Shown one piece after another: positions 1 to 11,617 of a stretch of 64,000 bases of DNA (the stretch's first letter is position 1; each line of letters begins with the position of its first letter). Source of the DNA: Reticulitermes speratus (lineage: Eukaryota > Arthropoda > Insecta > Blattodea > Rhinotermitidae). A model generated the notes under the pieces. It was not told where the DNA came from and did no database searches. It worked only from the letters and a program-made list of their open reading frames with translations. The stretch covers positions 13,322,781-13,386,780 of the forward strand of contig JAJKFL010000042.1 of NCBI GenBank assembly GCA_021186555.1, read 5' to 3'. Position numbers and translations under genes: made by a program.

Positions 1-580
1 TTTCGGTATGTTACTTTGAGGGATAACACATCTGTTTAAAAAGTACTGATTTATTTACTTATTTATTGTGTATTTAGAGACTGTCAGTATCTCAGGTTAC
101 TGTATATAGGGTTCACTGGCAGGATGATTACATATAATGAATTGAAATGTATGTCGAAGGAAGCAGTTGTGACTCGAGTTACGATTGCAGCATTTGCATG
201 GAAGGACTGAGGAAAACTATGAACAACCTATTGGGATAGTTGGTGTTCTAAATGAGGCTTGAACTGGGCACTTCCTGATTGCATATGAGAAGTGGTGCCA
301 TTTGAGCCAGATTTTTTGGTACTTAAAAATTACAATACTGGAAGACAAATTGTATACGTATAATAGTTGCTGCAAGTTTAATTCAACACTTTATAATTGA
401 TTTTGCTACATGACTGTGTATTATTACGATTATAATAGCATTAAACCTTTACATAATCTTGAAGTTTGTGAACCCTGATGTTGGGATTTTACCCTTATGT
501 GCTCACCCTTTGTTATATGATTTTTTAAACCTTTTGTGACTGAATTTTATATTGCTTTCACCGTGCATTTTTCACTAATT

Positions 581-632
581 CAGTTTTTCACCAACAAATG
601 CACATGTATGTGCATTTGTTGGTAAAAAACTG
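581..632. repeat. 25-base inverted repeat (hairpin)
   Basis: Two 25-base arms (581-605 and 608-632) are complementary with one mismatch and are separated by two bases. No ORF or target duplication is evident. It is likely a small MITE or fold-back remnant. Confidence 0.7.
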
Positions 633-1584
633 AACTTTTGTGAGTGGTTCCAACAAAAAAGGATGAGGCTACGTGGCTGGCAAATCTGCTTCACCCACTC
701 TCCTGCTTTTGTGCAGTTCACTCTGAACTTTGTTGGGCTCTGTCTTGTGTTAAGTAAGGTTGAAGGCTATCATGTTTTGTGAATGAGACTCTGCTTTAAT
801 AATTTAATGTATTTTATGCTTCCAGAAAGAGTTTGTATTTTAGTAAAAATAAACTTCCATGCTTATGTTTTGAGGTTATTTCATACTTTTATTAATGGTA
901 TTTTATATGTTTTTGGAACCACATAGATGTTTCACATTGAAAGTGGATTCCAGTGTTTGTGACCATTTTATCAGTCCCATTTAATTACAAACATCCAGAC
1001 TACTGTACTTTTCTGTAACAAAGACTCCTATATTATGAATAAAATCCGGGGAGATAATACAGTGCACTTGCATGAGCTAAATTATAATAAATATAATAAT
1101 TATAATAAATAATTATATAAATTATAATAAATAAATGAGCTATAATTATGACAGTGCCATGAAGGCATGTATGTTAGTGTGGAAATATCACTTCTTGAGA
1201 AGAGATAGACTTAGTGATCTTGCTGCCATTTCCTTGGTTCAGTTTTTGGATAGAGCTGTTCTGAATGTGGAGAAGATAAAATTCCCAGTGCCCGTGATGG
1301 AAATCAAACCTTGGTGGTCCATATCTTAGTCACTTTACTGATCAAGCCCTTGTAAATGACATTTATGTTGCTGTAGCTTTTATATATATAAACAACTCAG
1401 AAAAATAAAAACTTTATTCTGAAATTTTACTACATAGAGATTTTTCTGTATATGTGGTTGGTTTGAATGAAAATTGAGCAGAACATCTTGTATATTGTTG
1501 ATTATAGTTAACTTCTGTTATTACGCTGTGTTGTTTCCCAGTCAGAATGTAAACAGTGCCACTAACACTGAAGGTGGCTCTTGG

Positions 1585-1685
1585 TTCAATATAGTCTTCT
1601 TGGGCGATCAGCCGCGTTAACTCGTTTAAATACGTTTCGGGGACTGGCTCCTTCCCCATCCTCAGGCAAAACTGATTTAACACAC
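1585..1685 (-). repeat. Fold-back family repeat with hammerhead-like core
   Basis: On the minus strand the sequence reads CTGAGGA (1665-1659), then a GGGGA...TCCCC stem, then GAAACGTA ending at 1631. It is closely related to both arms of the large inverted repeat at 54005-54183, including the flanking CAGCCGCGT motif. The stem III loop seen in the 54 kb right arm is absent here, so this copy is unlikely to fold as a complete ribozyme. Confidence 0.6.
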
Positions 1686-2125
1686 TGCTCGTCTGTCCCG
1701 TGTTTTTCTACCTGCTGCGGCAGGGAGAATCAGACCGGCTTGAAGTGCCCAAACAATGAAGTCAGTGGGTGGGCTGTTAACTGTTGTGGCTGTTGGTGTT
1801 TGTCACTGAAATATTCTAAATACATGTGTTTTTTGTTGGCTGTTACACATTTTTAATTTCATTTTAATTATTTTTGAAGACTTTTTAATTAAAATATAAA
1901 CATTTAATTTAACTTCAAATCATGCAGAAATTACTGCAGTAGAATTATTCGAGTTGTGGAAGTTTGTTTTCCATATACTGACATTAATTAGTTACAATAA
2001 CAGTTTTGTTTACATGACTGGATACTTCTTGACCATAATATATTATGTTTTGTGTACATACATGTTTCACATGATATGAATGTCCTTCTGTATTTAACAA
2101 GGTACTTTGCTTTGTTGTTTCTTAG

Positions 2126-5088
2126 GTGAGTGTGTCCGAGTTTCTTCAGCATCCAACACAGGAGCACTTCTTAGCTCTGGGGCATAATCGAGTTGAGCTT
2201 ATCGTACAAGAAATCAAGGTGTGTTAAATTTCCTGTGTGTGATAATGTATATCTATAGATTTGTACACTTACCCATTATGTGGGCATGTGACCTGCTGCT
2301 GCATTTGGTATGGTCTTTTAAATCGGCACTGTGGCACATGTGACTTGCCCTTTTCCAGTCAGTGTTACTTTGTGTGAAATGTTTAAGGTTTTGATACAGA
2401 TATAACGTATATTCTCAAATCTAATCCGCACTCAGTTTTTGGCGATTTCTTAAACGAAAAAAGTTAGTTCGCGGTTCTAATCCGCACCTTTCCTTCAACC
2501 ACCCCTTGCCCACGGGGCGACTGATTGAATAATATTGGATGTTACCAATGCGTTAAAATCCGACGCTACACCTGGGGACGATGAGTCATACCGATACCGT
2601 GAGGCAGGGCCTTTCTCAACAGACGTGCGCAATCTCGTCTGAATCCAGCTCGCGCCTTAGTTGTTGAAATGTGGGAGGTGCTTGTTCCAATTTGTCGTGT
2701 ACCATAGTTATGGAAGAGGGATGCCTGAAATCTAAACGACTCTCATATACGGCAAAGTTCAAACGTCAAGTTATTCGGTGCGCAGAGGAGAATGGAAACC
2801 GCAAAGCCGCTGCAATTTTTGGAGTTGATGAAAGCAACGTTCGACTGTGGCGGAAACACAAGGCAGCGATCAGCGGGTGTGAGGCGTCACGAAGGAAATT
2901 CACTGGACCCAAGAAAGGACAATTTCCTGAAATTGATGATGCAGTCTTCACGTTTTTTCAAGAGAGACGCAAGAATGGACTGTTTGTGAGTTATGATCTA
3001 CTTCGCGAGGAGGTGATAAAGAAGGCCAGATCTTTGAACATTCTCGAATTATGAGTGATGACGGCGAGTCTGATGAATAATAAATAATAAAATAATAGAC
3101 TATTGTATTGTATTGTTCTTACGGCACGTACAGCAGCTCAATCATTTTTCCAAAATCCAGCTCTCGACCGCGAATCTAATCCGCATCTGATTTTTTAGCC
3201 CTCTAAAACTGTAAAAAGGGTGCGGATTAGATTTGAGAATATACGGTAACTACCATAGTGTGGTTGGTATGTATGTCATGAATGAGAAGTAATTTTAATA
3301 TTTATCAGGATATACACAAGGAAATTAATACTGTATGTCAGGGAGAACAGGATCGGGTTTTATTACTTCTTTTAACAGTGCCTAAATGGTATGCTCCTTT
3401 TAGAACTGTAGTGATGACTCATATTTGGAGAAGCTGGTACCAACTGTAATGAAGGTGTCATCTTTGAGTGCGAGTAGCTCGGAAATGGCAAAGCAGGCAG
3501 CACTTCTATGCAGTGATGCACTGTATAGGGAACTGTTCAGATGGGCAGAGGAACAGCAACAGTCTTCTGTAGTCAACAACAGTTTACTAGTCCATTTGGG
3601 ACTAATTAAGGTAAAATGAAATTATTCTGATCACATGGAAAACCTAGGATGAGAATTACTGTATCTTGATATGTAATTTGCATAATCCAATTTTGTGGTA
3701 CAAAAGTTTACTTTTATATTTCCCTTGCATACTTTTTGTTCTTTTTTTCTTTAATTCTTTTTGTTTTAGTCTTTCTTCTTTTCCTTCCTCCCCCCCTTCC
3801 CCCAAGCTGTCATAGCCTAATCAAGGCCACACTCCTTTAAGTATCAATAAACTCCCAGTTTCTCATTGTCTCAGCCCTCTTCTGTCTGCTTTTGTTTTCC
3901 TTGTAATGTTTCTTAAAAATATCATGTCCGTTGTATCTTACATTTTTTGTTCGAATGTCCACATTTTGGTTCTTTACATTTAGCTAGGCCTAAAGAATGT
4001 CATGTACTTGTAATTTTGTTTTGGTACATCAGCATTTCAAAATAGCCATTCACATGATCATATTTTGAACTTCTCATATCTTCTCATATGCACCCTTTCA
4101 GGACCAACCCTAAGTACACTCATAACAGTCTTTGAACATCTGAATTTTCGTGCTTGTTCAAGGATTGTGAGTTGAAGCAGTAATCAACCTTTTCTGTAGG
4201 CGGATCATTACAATAACAGCTTGTTAAGAAAATACAGGTTGGAGGATGTCAGTGTTTGAAAAATATGGGGGAGAAAGTGTTAATGTTACAAGGCTTTAGG
4301 TAATTAATACACCATAATTTTTTATCAAGTTCCAGAGTTAAAAATAGTAGCCTGAGTTTGAGTTTTAACCTTATAGTAAAAGAGAAGTTGTAAATAGTGG
4401 TTGGTTCTTGAATGGTATTTGGGACTTATGTACAGATGGTCAAGAAGATAGCTGTGACAGCTCACATGATCATACTGTTGGCATCAGTGTTTGACAGGAT
4501 GTAGGAGTTTTTTTAACCAACGCAATTTAATCCTTTTCATGCAGTGTAGTAGAAATAGTGACTGTGTCAGAGTCCAGATGGTTGAAGTAGGTGCCTTACT
4601 GCACAAGCCTGGGTTCACTTTCAGGATGGTCCATGCAAAATTTATGGTGGATATAGTAATGTGGATGCAGGTTTTATCCAAGTAGTTTGGTTTTCTGCTA
4701 CCAGTCATTGTAAAAGGTTTTTGTTTTCTTTATGTAAGTGTGCCGTAGTCATTTTTGAGTGGTGTTCCTGAAATGCTTTGTCATTTACAGCCATTCATGT
4801 GAGGACTAACCCTCTTCATAAATGTTGGTATTTGTGTGGAAGTTATTTCAGTAAATATAGTATTAAGGTATCAGGTCTACAGGGTGAAAATGTGAACAAA
4901 TATAAAAACATTTTCAGAGTGAAGACAAGAAGATGAAATTGACTTGGAATTTGGACGGTTGTATGGTTGCCCTGGAACAAGCTATTAGAAAAGATTATTT
5001 TCCCCAGGGAACTCGGGAAACATTGCAGCTCTTTCTGAGCAGGCAAGTATTCGATGTGGAATCCAGTACAATTTTGCCTCATGACTGA
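2126..5088 (+). CDS. Unrecognised helical protein, last three visible exons (5' part missing)
   Basis: Three exons with consensus splice sites share phase 0: 2126-2218, 3404-3610 and 4918-5088, the last ending in TGA at 5086-5088. Together they give 157 residues (156 aa and a stop) of leucine-rich, probably alpha-helical sequence without low complexity. The third exon begins SEDKKMKLTWNLDG and ends STILPHD. The style suggests the C-terminus of a HEAT/armadillo-type scaffold, but I do not recognise the family. No start codon or earlier exon can be seen, so the gene continues upstream, possibly beyond the window. A Pogo-type transposon (2405-3246) sits in the intron between the first two exons. 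Consistent phases, good donors (AAG|GTGTGT, AAG|GTAAAA) and pyrimidine-rich acceptors make the exons themselves fairly secure. Confidence 0.7.
2405..3246 (+). mobile_element. Pogo-type DNA transposon, internally deleted (family A, copy 1)
   Basis: Terminal inverted repeats read CGTATATTCTCAAATCTAAT inward and are flanked by TA (2403-2404 and 3247-3248), the target of Tc1/mariner-pogo elements. An ORF at 2710-3054 (114 aa) encodes only the N-terminal DNA-binding part: a Brinker/CENP-B-like helix-turn-helix around SYTAKFKRQVIRCAEENGN and a second HTH region after FTGPKKGQFPEIDD. The DDE catalytic domain is gone, so the element cannot move by itself. Copy 2 lies at 19623-20295 in the opposite orientation. 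Confidence 0.85.
2710..3054 (+). pseudogene. Truncated pogo-type transposase (DNA-binding part only)
   Basis: The 114-residue ORF lies inside the family A element. It keeps the N-terminal helix-turn-helix with a WRKHK motif after the recognition helix and part of the second HTH, then ends just after ARSLNILEL where an internal deletion joins it to the 3' end in another frame. Downstream bases (ATGAGTGATGACGGCGAGTC) match the acidic transposase C-terminus kept in copy 2. A DNA-binding-only protein could in principle repress transposition, but there is no evidence that it is expressed. Confidence 0.75.
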
Positions 5089-6289
5089 TCGAGGATTACT
5101 TCTTGGGCATTCTTTATGTGTTGAATACTTTTTGTAATGTTACATCAGACATAGAGCTGTGGTTGCAACTTTTTATAACTTAAGAATTTGAATATCAATG
5201 AGCTATTTCATTCTACAGAATTGTAAATGAGTGTCACTTAAAATTTCAAAAGTACAAAGTATTGTCATGTAATTTTAATTTTTTCAGACCAAGCCTGAGC
5301 ATGGATGCTTTCCCTGCAACCAAACATAAATTGATGAATACTTTATATCAGTTTTAAGTTTAGATCATAGCTGCTGGAATTTTAAATAAGGATGTTTGAA
5401 TGATGTTTGTTTGGCATATGTTGAAAGCTTTGTTACATTGAAATGTGTACTGTGTGAAGAGTATAGCACAGTGGAATTCAAATCCCAGAATTAGGTTTGT
5501 GTTAATTTACAAATTGAACAGGGGAAAGAAAATAATTCCATACACGGAAAATATGTGGTTGATTCAAACACACCTTTTTAAATGACTCCACCTTCATGCC
5601 AGGTCCTTTATGTAAGCGTCTAGACAGAATTATCTCCTGCATATTCTCAAAAATTATATAATAAACGAAAATTTTGCAACAAAGAAAATAACAAACTTTC
5701 ATGTTGGTGTAACTGCACGAACATTTTTGGTCATTTTTACAGAAGAATATTCATGATCAACATTGCATATTCCAGCTGCTGCACACAGTGGGAACATTAA
5801 AATAATGTCTTATGTTTGGGAAGCATGTGTGTAATTTAATTTGATGAATTATAATGCACAGCTCCAATAAAGAGAATTCATACGTAATGTATGCAAGTAA
5901 GACCAAGGTATGTCATTTAATGACTGCTGAAAAAATTTAGAGATGCTATGTCTGTGTAAAAGGAAGACTATGTGTATCAAGTAGGGAACGTTAGCAGTTT
6001 GTTTCTTTGTAACTCGCACATGAATTGATAAAAACGAACAGCAAGCAGAATGTTAATTTAAATGTTATTAATTCATGAATGGTGGCACAGTGCCCACTAA
6101 TGTACAGATTATCAGCCTATTTTCAGGTGTTGAACAAGTCTAAATTGGTGACAGGGTGTTGGCACTGTAATTGGAAGACACCTGGTTGAAACATCAAGGC
6201 AGGTTTTATTTATAAGATTTGAGCTTTTCGTGGTGATACGTGTTCAGATTATAGTAACTGGGGGGTGGGCCATTAGAAGCAGTGTGTGG

Positions 6290-6670
6290 GGAATTGTGAG
6301 CATATTCTCAAGGCCCCTCTAGGAGAGGAAACTGAAACTGACGGTACAGCCTTTTCCAAGCACCAAAAGTGTCATATATTGACACAAGAAAAATTAGATG
6401 AAATTGGGTCTTTCTTAGAAAGAAGCCCAGGGAAATCTTGATGCATTAAGTACACGATCTGATGTCAAAAGGGATCTGTTCACACAACAGGAAGACGTTT
6501 GAAATTGCAACCAAATAAGGTAACTTGTTCAGGCTGACTAATACTGGTAGTGGCACAAGATTTGTTGTTACAGTTGGTTGTTGCAATCCATGCATGATGG
6601 AAATGTTAACACAAAAGTATTATTTTTAGTGATGAAGCATGGCTGAATTTAAGTGGGCAATTCCTTTGTC
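6290..6670 (+). pseudogene. Relic of a mariner-like DDE transposase
   Basis: Fragments in shifting frames resemble an insect DDE transposase of the DUF4817/Tc1-mariner group: LTQEKLDEIGSFLE from about 6380, a TATK-like helix-turn-helix remnant near 6485, and FSDEAWLNLSG near 6630. Several stops and frameshifts interrupt it. No intact terminal repeats were found. The identification rests on remembered family motifs. Confidence 0.55.
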
Positions 6671-7012
6671 AGGTATTTTGAAGTGTGTTGATGTGTGAAG
6701 CCTGCCTGCAAGTGGAGGGACATCATTTTGAATAGTTTTTTTTCTTTCCTTTCTTTGTTATATTCTTTTAAAATTTAAGGTGAAGAATAAGCAGTGTAAT
6801 TTATAGTAACGCTGAGAAACACTCATAGTTTGCTGTTACTAGCGGTGAGAAATGTTTGCAGTTTCTTGGCTACTGTGCTGGCTTTAGCAGGGTAACACCT
6901 GCCATATCTTCCATCTTTTCAGTGCAACAAGCATAATGTTTTATATAAAGTGAAATTTCCTTTACTTTTCCAGCAGTGTGTTTACAAATTTCTTTTGATA
7001 GCCCTCCAACCA

Positions 7013-7301
7013 GAATCCAGGATAGTGTTGGTATAGCGACTAGCTACAGGCTGGACAGTCTGGGGTTTGAATCGTGGAGGAGCAAGAGATTTCCTCTTCT
7101 TCAGAACCAGGTGTGGGGTCAACGCACCCTCCTGTTCAGTGGGTACCAGGGTTGTTTCCTGGGGGTAAAATGGCTGGGGCTTGAAGTTGACCACTCACCT
7201 CCATCTAATGCTGACATTAAGAATGAGTGGAGCTATACCTTTACTCATCCTGTATTCTTTCATGGTGTGGACAGGAACAACTTTACTGTTTTACCTTCAC
7301 C
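7013..7301 (+). mobile_element. tRNA-derived SINE (family B)
   Basis: A 13-base target-site duplication (AGCCCTCCAACCA at 7000-7012 and 7302-7314) flanks the element exactly. Its head keeps a B-box-like GGGTTTGAATC near 7060, and the body matches the copies at 13507-13801 and 14076-14363. ORFs here are incidental translations of the SINE. Confidence 0.85.
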
Positions 7302-8059
7302 AGCCCTCCAACCAAAAGAAGTTCACGAGCTCTGTTCTAGTCATATCAATTTCTTCGTATATTGGACCTCTTTCTTCATTCTGAAGGTTAAGTGGTGAGC
7401 TTGAAAAGCAGAAAATGAAGCCAGTAACATTCTTAAATACCAGTAAATGTGAGCTATACAGTACACACTGTCTGATAAGATTACAAAAGTGAAACTTCAT
7501 CTGCTTTTGCAACTTTGTGTCAGCACGTCTTAAAGGTGTAAGTACGTATTAGATTTGAAAACGTGGGCTATATAGTATGCCACAGACACCTTGTAACATG
7601 CACTACAATAGTATGGAAAAAAAAAGTCATTAGTATGTCATTTTGTAACAGAAAATGGCAATTTTATTATCAATTTTATTTATTATGAACTGTCACTGAA
7701 GGTGGGATTTTGATCCATGCCATTTGTTGGTCACTCTTAACACAGCCACAGATAATTCCCGTGATCCACAAATGCCTGTGAGATGTAGCTTGCAAGTGAC
7801 ATAAATTATTTAAATTTCAGAAGCCAGTGTAACTGTGTGTTAGTTGATTTTATTTACTTGGATGATAGAAATTAAATGTTACCTTGGTAAGTTATGTACT
7901 GGTAACATAATTGAAGTCAACAGTTCAGTGTCTTGCATGGTAATGACTCCATGGATGGATTGTATTACATTCCAGTTTTGAGAAGACTAACATGTATTGA
8001 AGATGTGACTGTGTTTTTTGGCCAAAGTAGACAATCTGTTTTGCCAGTTTGCCTTCTTA

Positions 8060-8480
8060 TTTCTTAAAACGTTCGAGGTTCAGATGGAATTATGATATAT
8101 TGAGCCCATGCAGCAAGGCCTCCTTGAGAAGCTGATAGATGCTTAGCTGGTGAAGAAATCCCTTGCCTTGTATCGAAGCTGTGTATTCTATCTTGAGTCA
8201 GTTGAATCCAATCTACACCCCCTTTCATTAAGATACATTTTTTAACATTATCTGCATGTATGCATAGGTATCCCAAATGAATTCCTTCAGATTTCCCAAC
8301 AAAAATTTTGTTTGGACTTCTCACATATCCCATGTATCATACACATCTCACCAGACTCATCCTGCCTGATTTGATCCCCCAATAATAGTTGTTGAAGAGT
8401 ACAACTCATGAAGTTGCTTACCATGTGATTTGTCCAACCTTCTGTTAACATCCTGCCTGACAGGTCCATGTATTCTATTC
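8060..8480 (-). mobile_element. LINE 3' fragment, old
   Basis: On the minus strand it resembles the reverse-transcriptase C-terminal tail seen more cleanly at 33640-33990: the motifs around 'subject to LTQD/AQDRDRW' and the AGCATCTATCAGC-type 3' end are recognisable but heavily mutated. It is a dead-on-arrival, 5'-truncated copy. Confidence 0.55.
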
Positions 8481-8689
8481 AGCACTTTACTCTCAAACAT
8501 TTCGGGGAGAGATACCAAGTTTCATTGCCATGTAACAATAGGTAAGAATACGCATGGGTCATAAACAAGTCAGCTGAAAAAACAATAATGACCTTTCAAA
8601 GGAAGATATTAAGGAAAATTTTGGACCAGTGATGGAAGATAATCAATGACAAATAAGAACAAATGTTGAACTTGAAAAATTATACAAGG

Positions 8690-8950
8690 ACGTCAACATT
8701 GGTACCTTTATTAAACTCAAACATCTAAGATGGATTGAACATCTACAGCGGATGGATGATGCAAGAAACACCAAATCAACTTACACCAAAAACGACCTAA
8801 GGGGAGACCCAAGGCTAGATGGAAAGATGATGTAGAGAATGACATAAGAAAGATGGGAAATGCTAATTGGAGACAAGTAGAACAGGATAGGGATGGGTGG
8901 AGGAGAGAAACTAGGGAGGCGCTTGTCCTCCTTGGATAGTGGAGCCACAG
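8690..8950 (+). mobile_element. RTE-like LINE 3' fragment
   Basis: In mixed frames the sequence encodes the typical tail of an insect non-LTR reverse transcriptase: LRWIEHLQRMDDAR, then RPKARWKDDVENDIRKMG, then WRQVEQDRDGWRRET and a closing EALVLLG before the stop. It is a different subfamily from the [18 protein letters not shown] type at 33.7 kb. 5'-truncated and frame-shifted. Confidence 0.65.
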
Positions 8951-9124
8951 AAGAAGAATATACGTGTTCTGGGTCTAATCTGTAACTGTGGCACTTGGGG
9001 TTTGGCCAATCTTGATGAAGGTGGGCAGCATGTTGTCCCTATTTCTTTAGGAAGGCCAAGAAAATGAAGAATCATCTATTTTGTGTATGGATTGTTTAAC
9101 TGTATGTGTTTCCTTCCTATTATT

Positions 9125-9430
9125 CAAGTGATCAAATCAAGAATGAGATGGGTGGGGCTTGTGGCATGTATGGGGGAGAGAAGAGGGGCATACAGGGTTT
9201 GGGTGGGGAAAGCTGAGGCAAAGAGATTGCTTGGAAGGCAGAAATGTAGGTGGGAGGATAATATTAAAATTGATCTTCAAAAGATAGGAGGGATGAGGCC
9301 TAAACTGAATTGATCTGGCTCTGGATAGGGACAAGTGGTTGGCTCTTGTGAACTGATAATAAACCTTTTGGTTCCATAAAATGCAGGGAATTTTTTGATT
9401 AGCTTCTCCAGAAGGGCTCTGCTTCATGGA
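9125..9430 (+). mobile_element. LINE 3' fragment (RWAGHV-type tail)
   Basis: An ORF contains RMRWVGLVACMGERRGAYRV and CRWEDNIKIDLQKIGG, a diverged version of the tail at 33678-33941 on the other strand. The untranslated end 'ATGCAGGGAATTTTTTGATTAGC' class (shortened here) follows. 5'-truncated. Confidence 0.65.
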
Positions 9431-9918
9431 CTTAGTATATATTTCCTTCTTATAGAAGTTCAGTTCTTATCCTCAGGTTTTTCACATCCTGTGTCTAATG
9501 TATAAGCTTGATTTTGGGAGTTCAGTTGTGTTATGACATGAAAAATTGTTAGTGTTCACAAGGCCTTGCACTAGTCTTTATTCTGAGCATCTTTCCATCC
9601 TGCTGTAATCTTAACAAAACACTGCAGTTCACAACACAGTATTCATGTGTATCCTGTGATTCTGAAAATAAACAGTGATTATCACCCTAACAGTATGGAT
9701 CAATTGTTCTTTATGATACACTGTTATTTGTGAGGTAGGAACTGAATTTTTAGGTGTGTTTGCATTATTTTAAAAAAATGTCTAATAGCTTCATCATGAC
9801 TGTCCGTCTGTCCGCATGTATCAGCTCGGCTCCTATTAAGATGGATTTTCATAAAATTTGATACTGGAAACTTTTACTAAAATCTGCTGAGCAAATCCAA
9901 ATTTGGTTAAGATTAAAA

Positions 9919-9938
9919 ATATATATATATATATATAT
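9919..9938. repeat. (AT)n microsatellite
   Basis: About ten AT units in an intergenic stretch. Confidence 0.95.
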
Positions 9939-10269
9939 GGGGCACTTTACATGACCTAAGTATGTTTATATTGTTGACAGCAGTAAAAAGTATTTTGTAG
10001 AGCAACAGTAATTTAAAGGGAACCCATTTTTCCTTTCCATGGCAACACTACAGTTTCATACAGTGGCATATGGCTCAACAATACAAAGGTAATGCATTGT
10101 GGTGTTTACATGGCAGCTATATTTTTATATTGTCAGTGATATAGTTCAACAATTAACAGAACATATGTTGCATTTCCATGGCAATAATGGTTGCACAAAT
10201 GCACCATTATGTTGATTTTATGTACATTGTCTTGTTATATATAATTTAGATGTGCATCCATCTTCAAAG

Positions 10270-10440
10270 CGTTAACTCTTGGCCTGGAGCCTGGCTGACA
10301 TTCTTTTTTACACATTTCCAGTTATTCCCTACAAATCCCACGATGGTTCTTCAAATTAGGCCACGAGTGATTCCACATCCTTCCTAATTCATTATTCAGT
10401 AATATGTTAATTCATTGTTATATGATCTGAGGTACTGAAC
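10270..10440 (+). mobile_element. Degenerate SINE 3' part (family D)
   Basis: The segment with ATTAGGCCACGAGTGATT and CCACATCCTTCCTAATTC matches the 3' halves of the elements near 42284-42500 and 54890-55090. The tRNA-like head is not recognisable here. Confidence 0.4.
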
Positions 10441-11617
10441 CTATCCTTAAATACACCTTCCAGATATTCAGGTTCCCTAGACCTATAATGATGCAAACCA
10501 ATAAAAATAAATTGACTTTATAGTTGAGATACTGGGTTATTAACCTCTAAGACAGGAGACAACCTCAGTTAAAAAGGATAAATAAGGTCTGCAAGGACAC
10601 AATTCAGACAACCCTGATCAGGTAATTTCTACATAATAGACTGTATAGAGGCCAACAGAATGTGTGTATTTTGCACTGATGTTTGAGTTTAGAGACGTCT
10701 TTTGAACTGCGCGGTGTAATTGTCTGAAAATAAAGCTTTTTGGGGTGGGTATTTAGTTTGAATTCTGGCCAGGGATTGGCTATTGTGATTTTTATTCTTA
10801 AATGTGAATACTGGAAACATACCTGAAAGTGGTAAATGACTTATCTTGTCACTTCAATTCTACCATTTACAGTCCTCGCTTATTCATTACATGACTTGTG
10901 TAGTTGATATGACTTATTTGTTAACTAACCAGTGTATGAAACACTGTAAATGGGTGTAAATCTATTCTAATCACAGAACTCTGATAAGGCTGCAATATAT
11001 TGAATTATACTGTGCTGGTACATTTTCTTGTAAAATTTTTTACCCCCATATCCACCCTCAAACTCTAGCCCTAGTTTTTAAAACTGTTGGCACTAGACTT
11101 GATCCCCATTGCCTGTCCTTCACTGTATAATGCATCTGTGAAATCCCACCGTTTGTCATGATCATGTGAAACCACATGGTATAGATAAGGAAGAACTAAT
11201 AAGGTTACATAAAAAGTTGTGCAGTATCTATTTCATTCATTTATTAACCTTTCATTAAATTTATCCATGAAAGAAATTTCACATTGCATCTCTCCATTTT
11301 GCTACAATGAACAATTCCAAATGGAAATGTTAGTAACTAATGGCCTTTTCTTTACATGAAAGTTTATTTTGTACTTGAAATATGAAGTAACAACATTATG
11401 AACACTTGCTTAAGAAGTTTGCATAAGTAAATAAAACATATCACACATTCTCCTGGAAAGTGGAGTAACAATTATAGCATTCACAGAGATGCAAGACATT
11501 CATGACTTAATAACATAACATAAAACAAAGATGTATGACTTATATGGATTTTCTATGTAGAACACAATATAAATATTTTATTTAACTGTGAACAAAATAC
11601 ACAGTATTAAATTCTGT

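Larger units (their letters stand above)
1..2125. other. Upstream non-coding sequence or intron
   Basis: No convincing exon is visible. The stretch holds a 25-base hairpin (581-632) and one copy of a hammerhead-like fold-back repeat (about 1585-1685). It is either an intron of the gene whose exons begin at 2126 or intergenic sequence; I cannot tell which, because earlier exons of that gene are not recognisable. Confidence 0.4.
5089..11617. other. Repeat-filled intergenic region
   Basis: No gene is visible over 6.5 kb. It holds a relic DDE transposase (6290-6670), a tRNA-derived SINE (7013-7301), three LINE 3' fragments (about 8060-8480, 8690-8950, 9125-9430), an AT microsatellite (9919-9938) and a degenerate SINE (about 10270-10440). 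The first few hundred bases are probably 3' UTR of the gene ending at 5088; an AATAAA lies near 5868. Confidence 0.6.
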
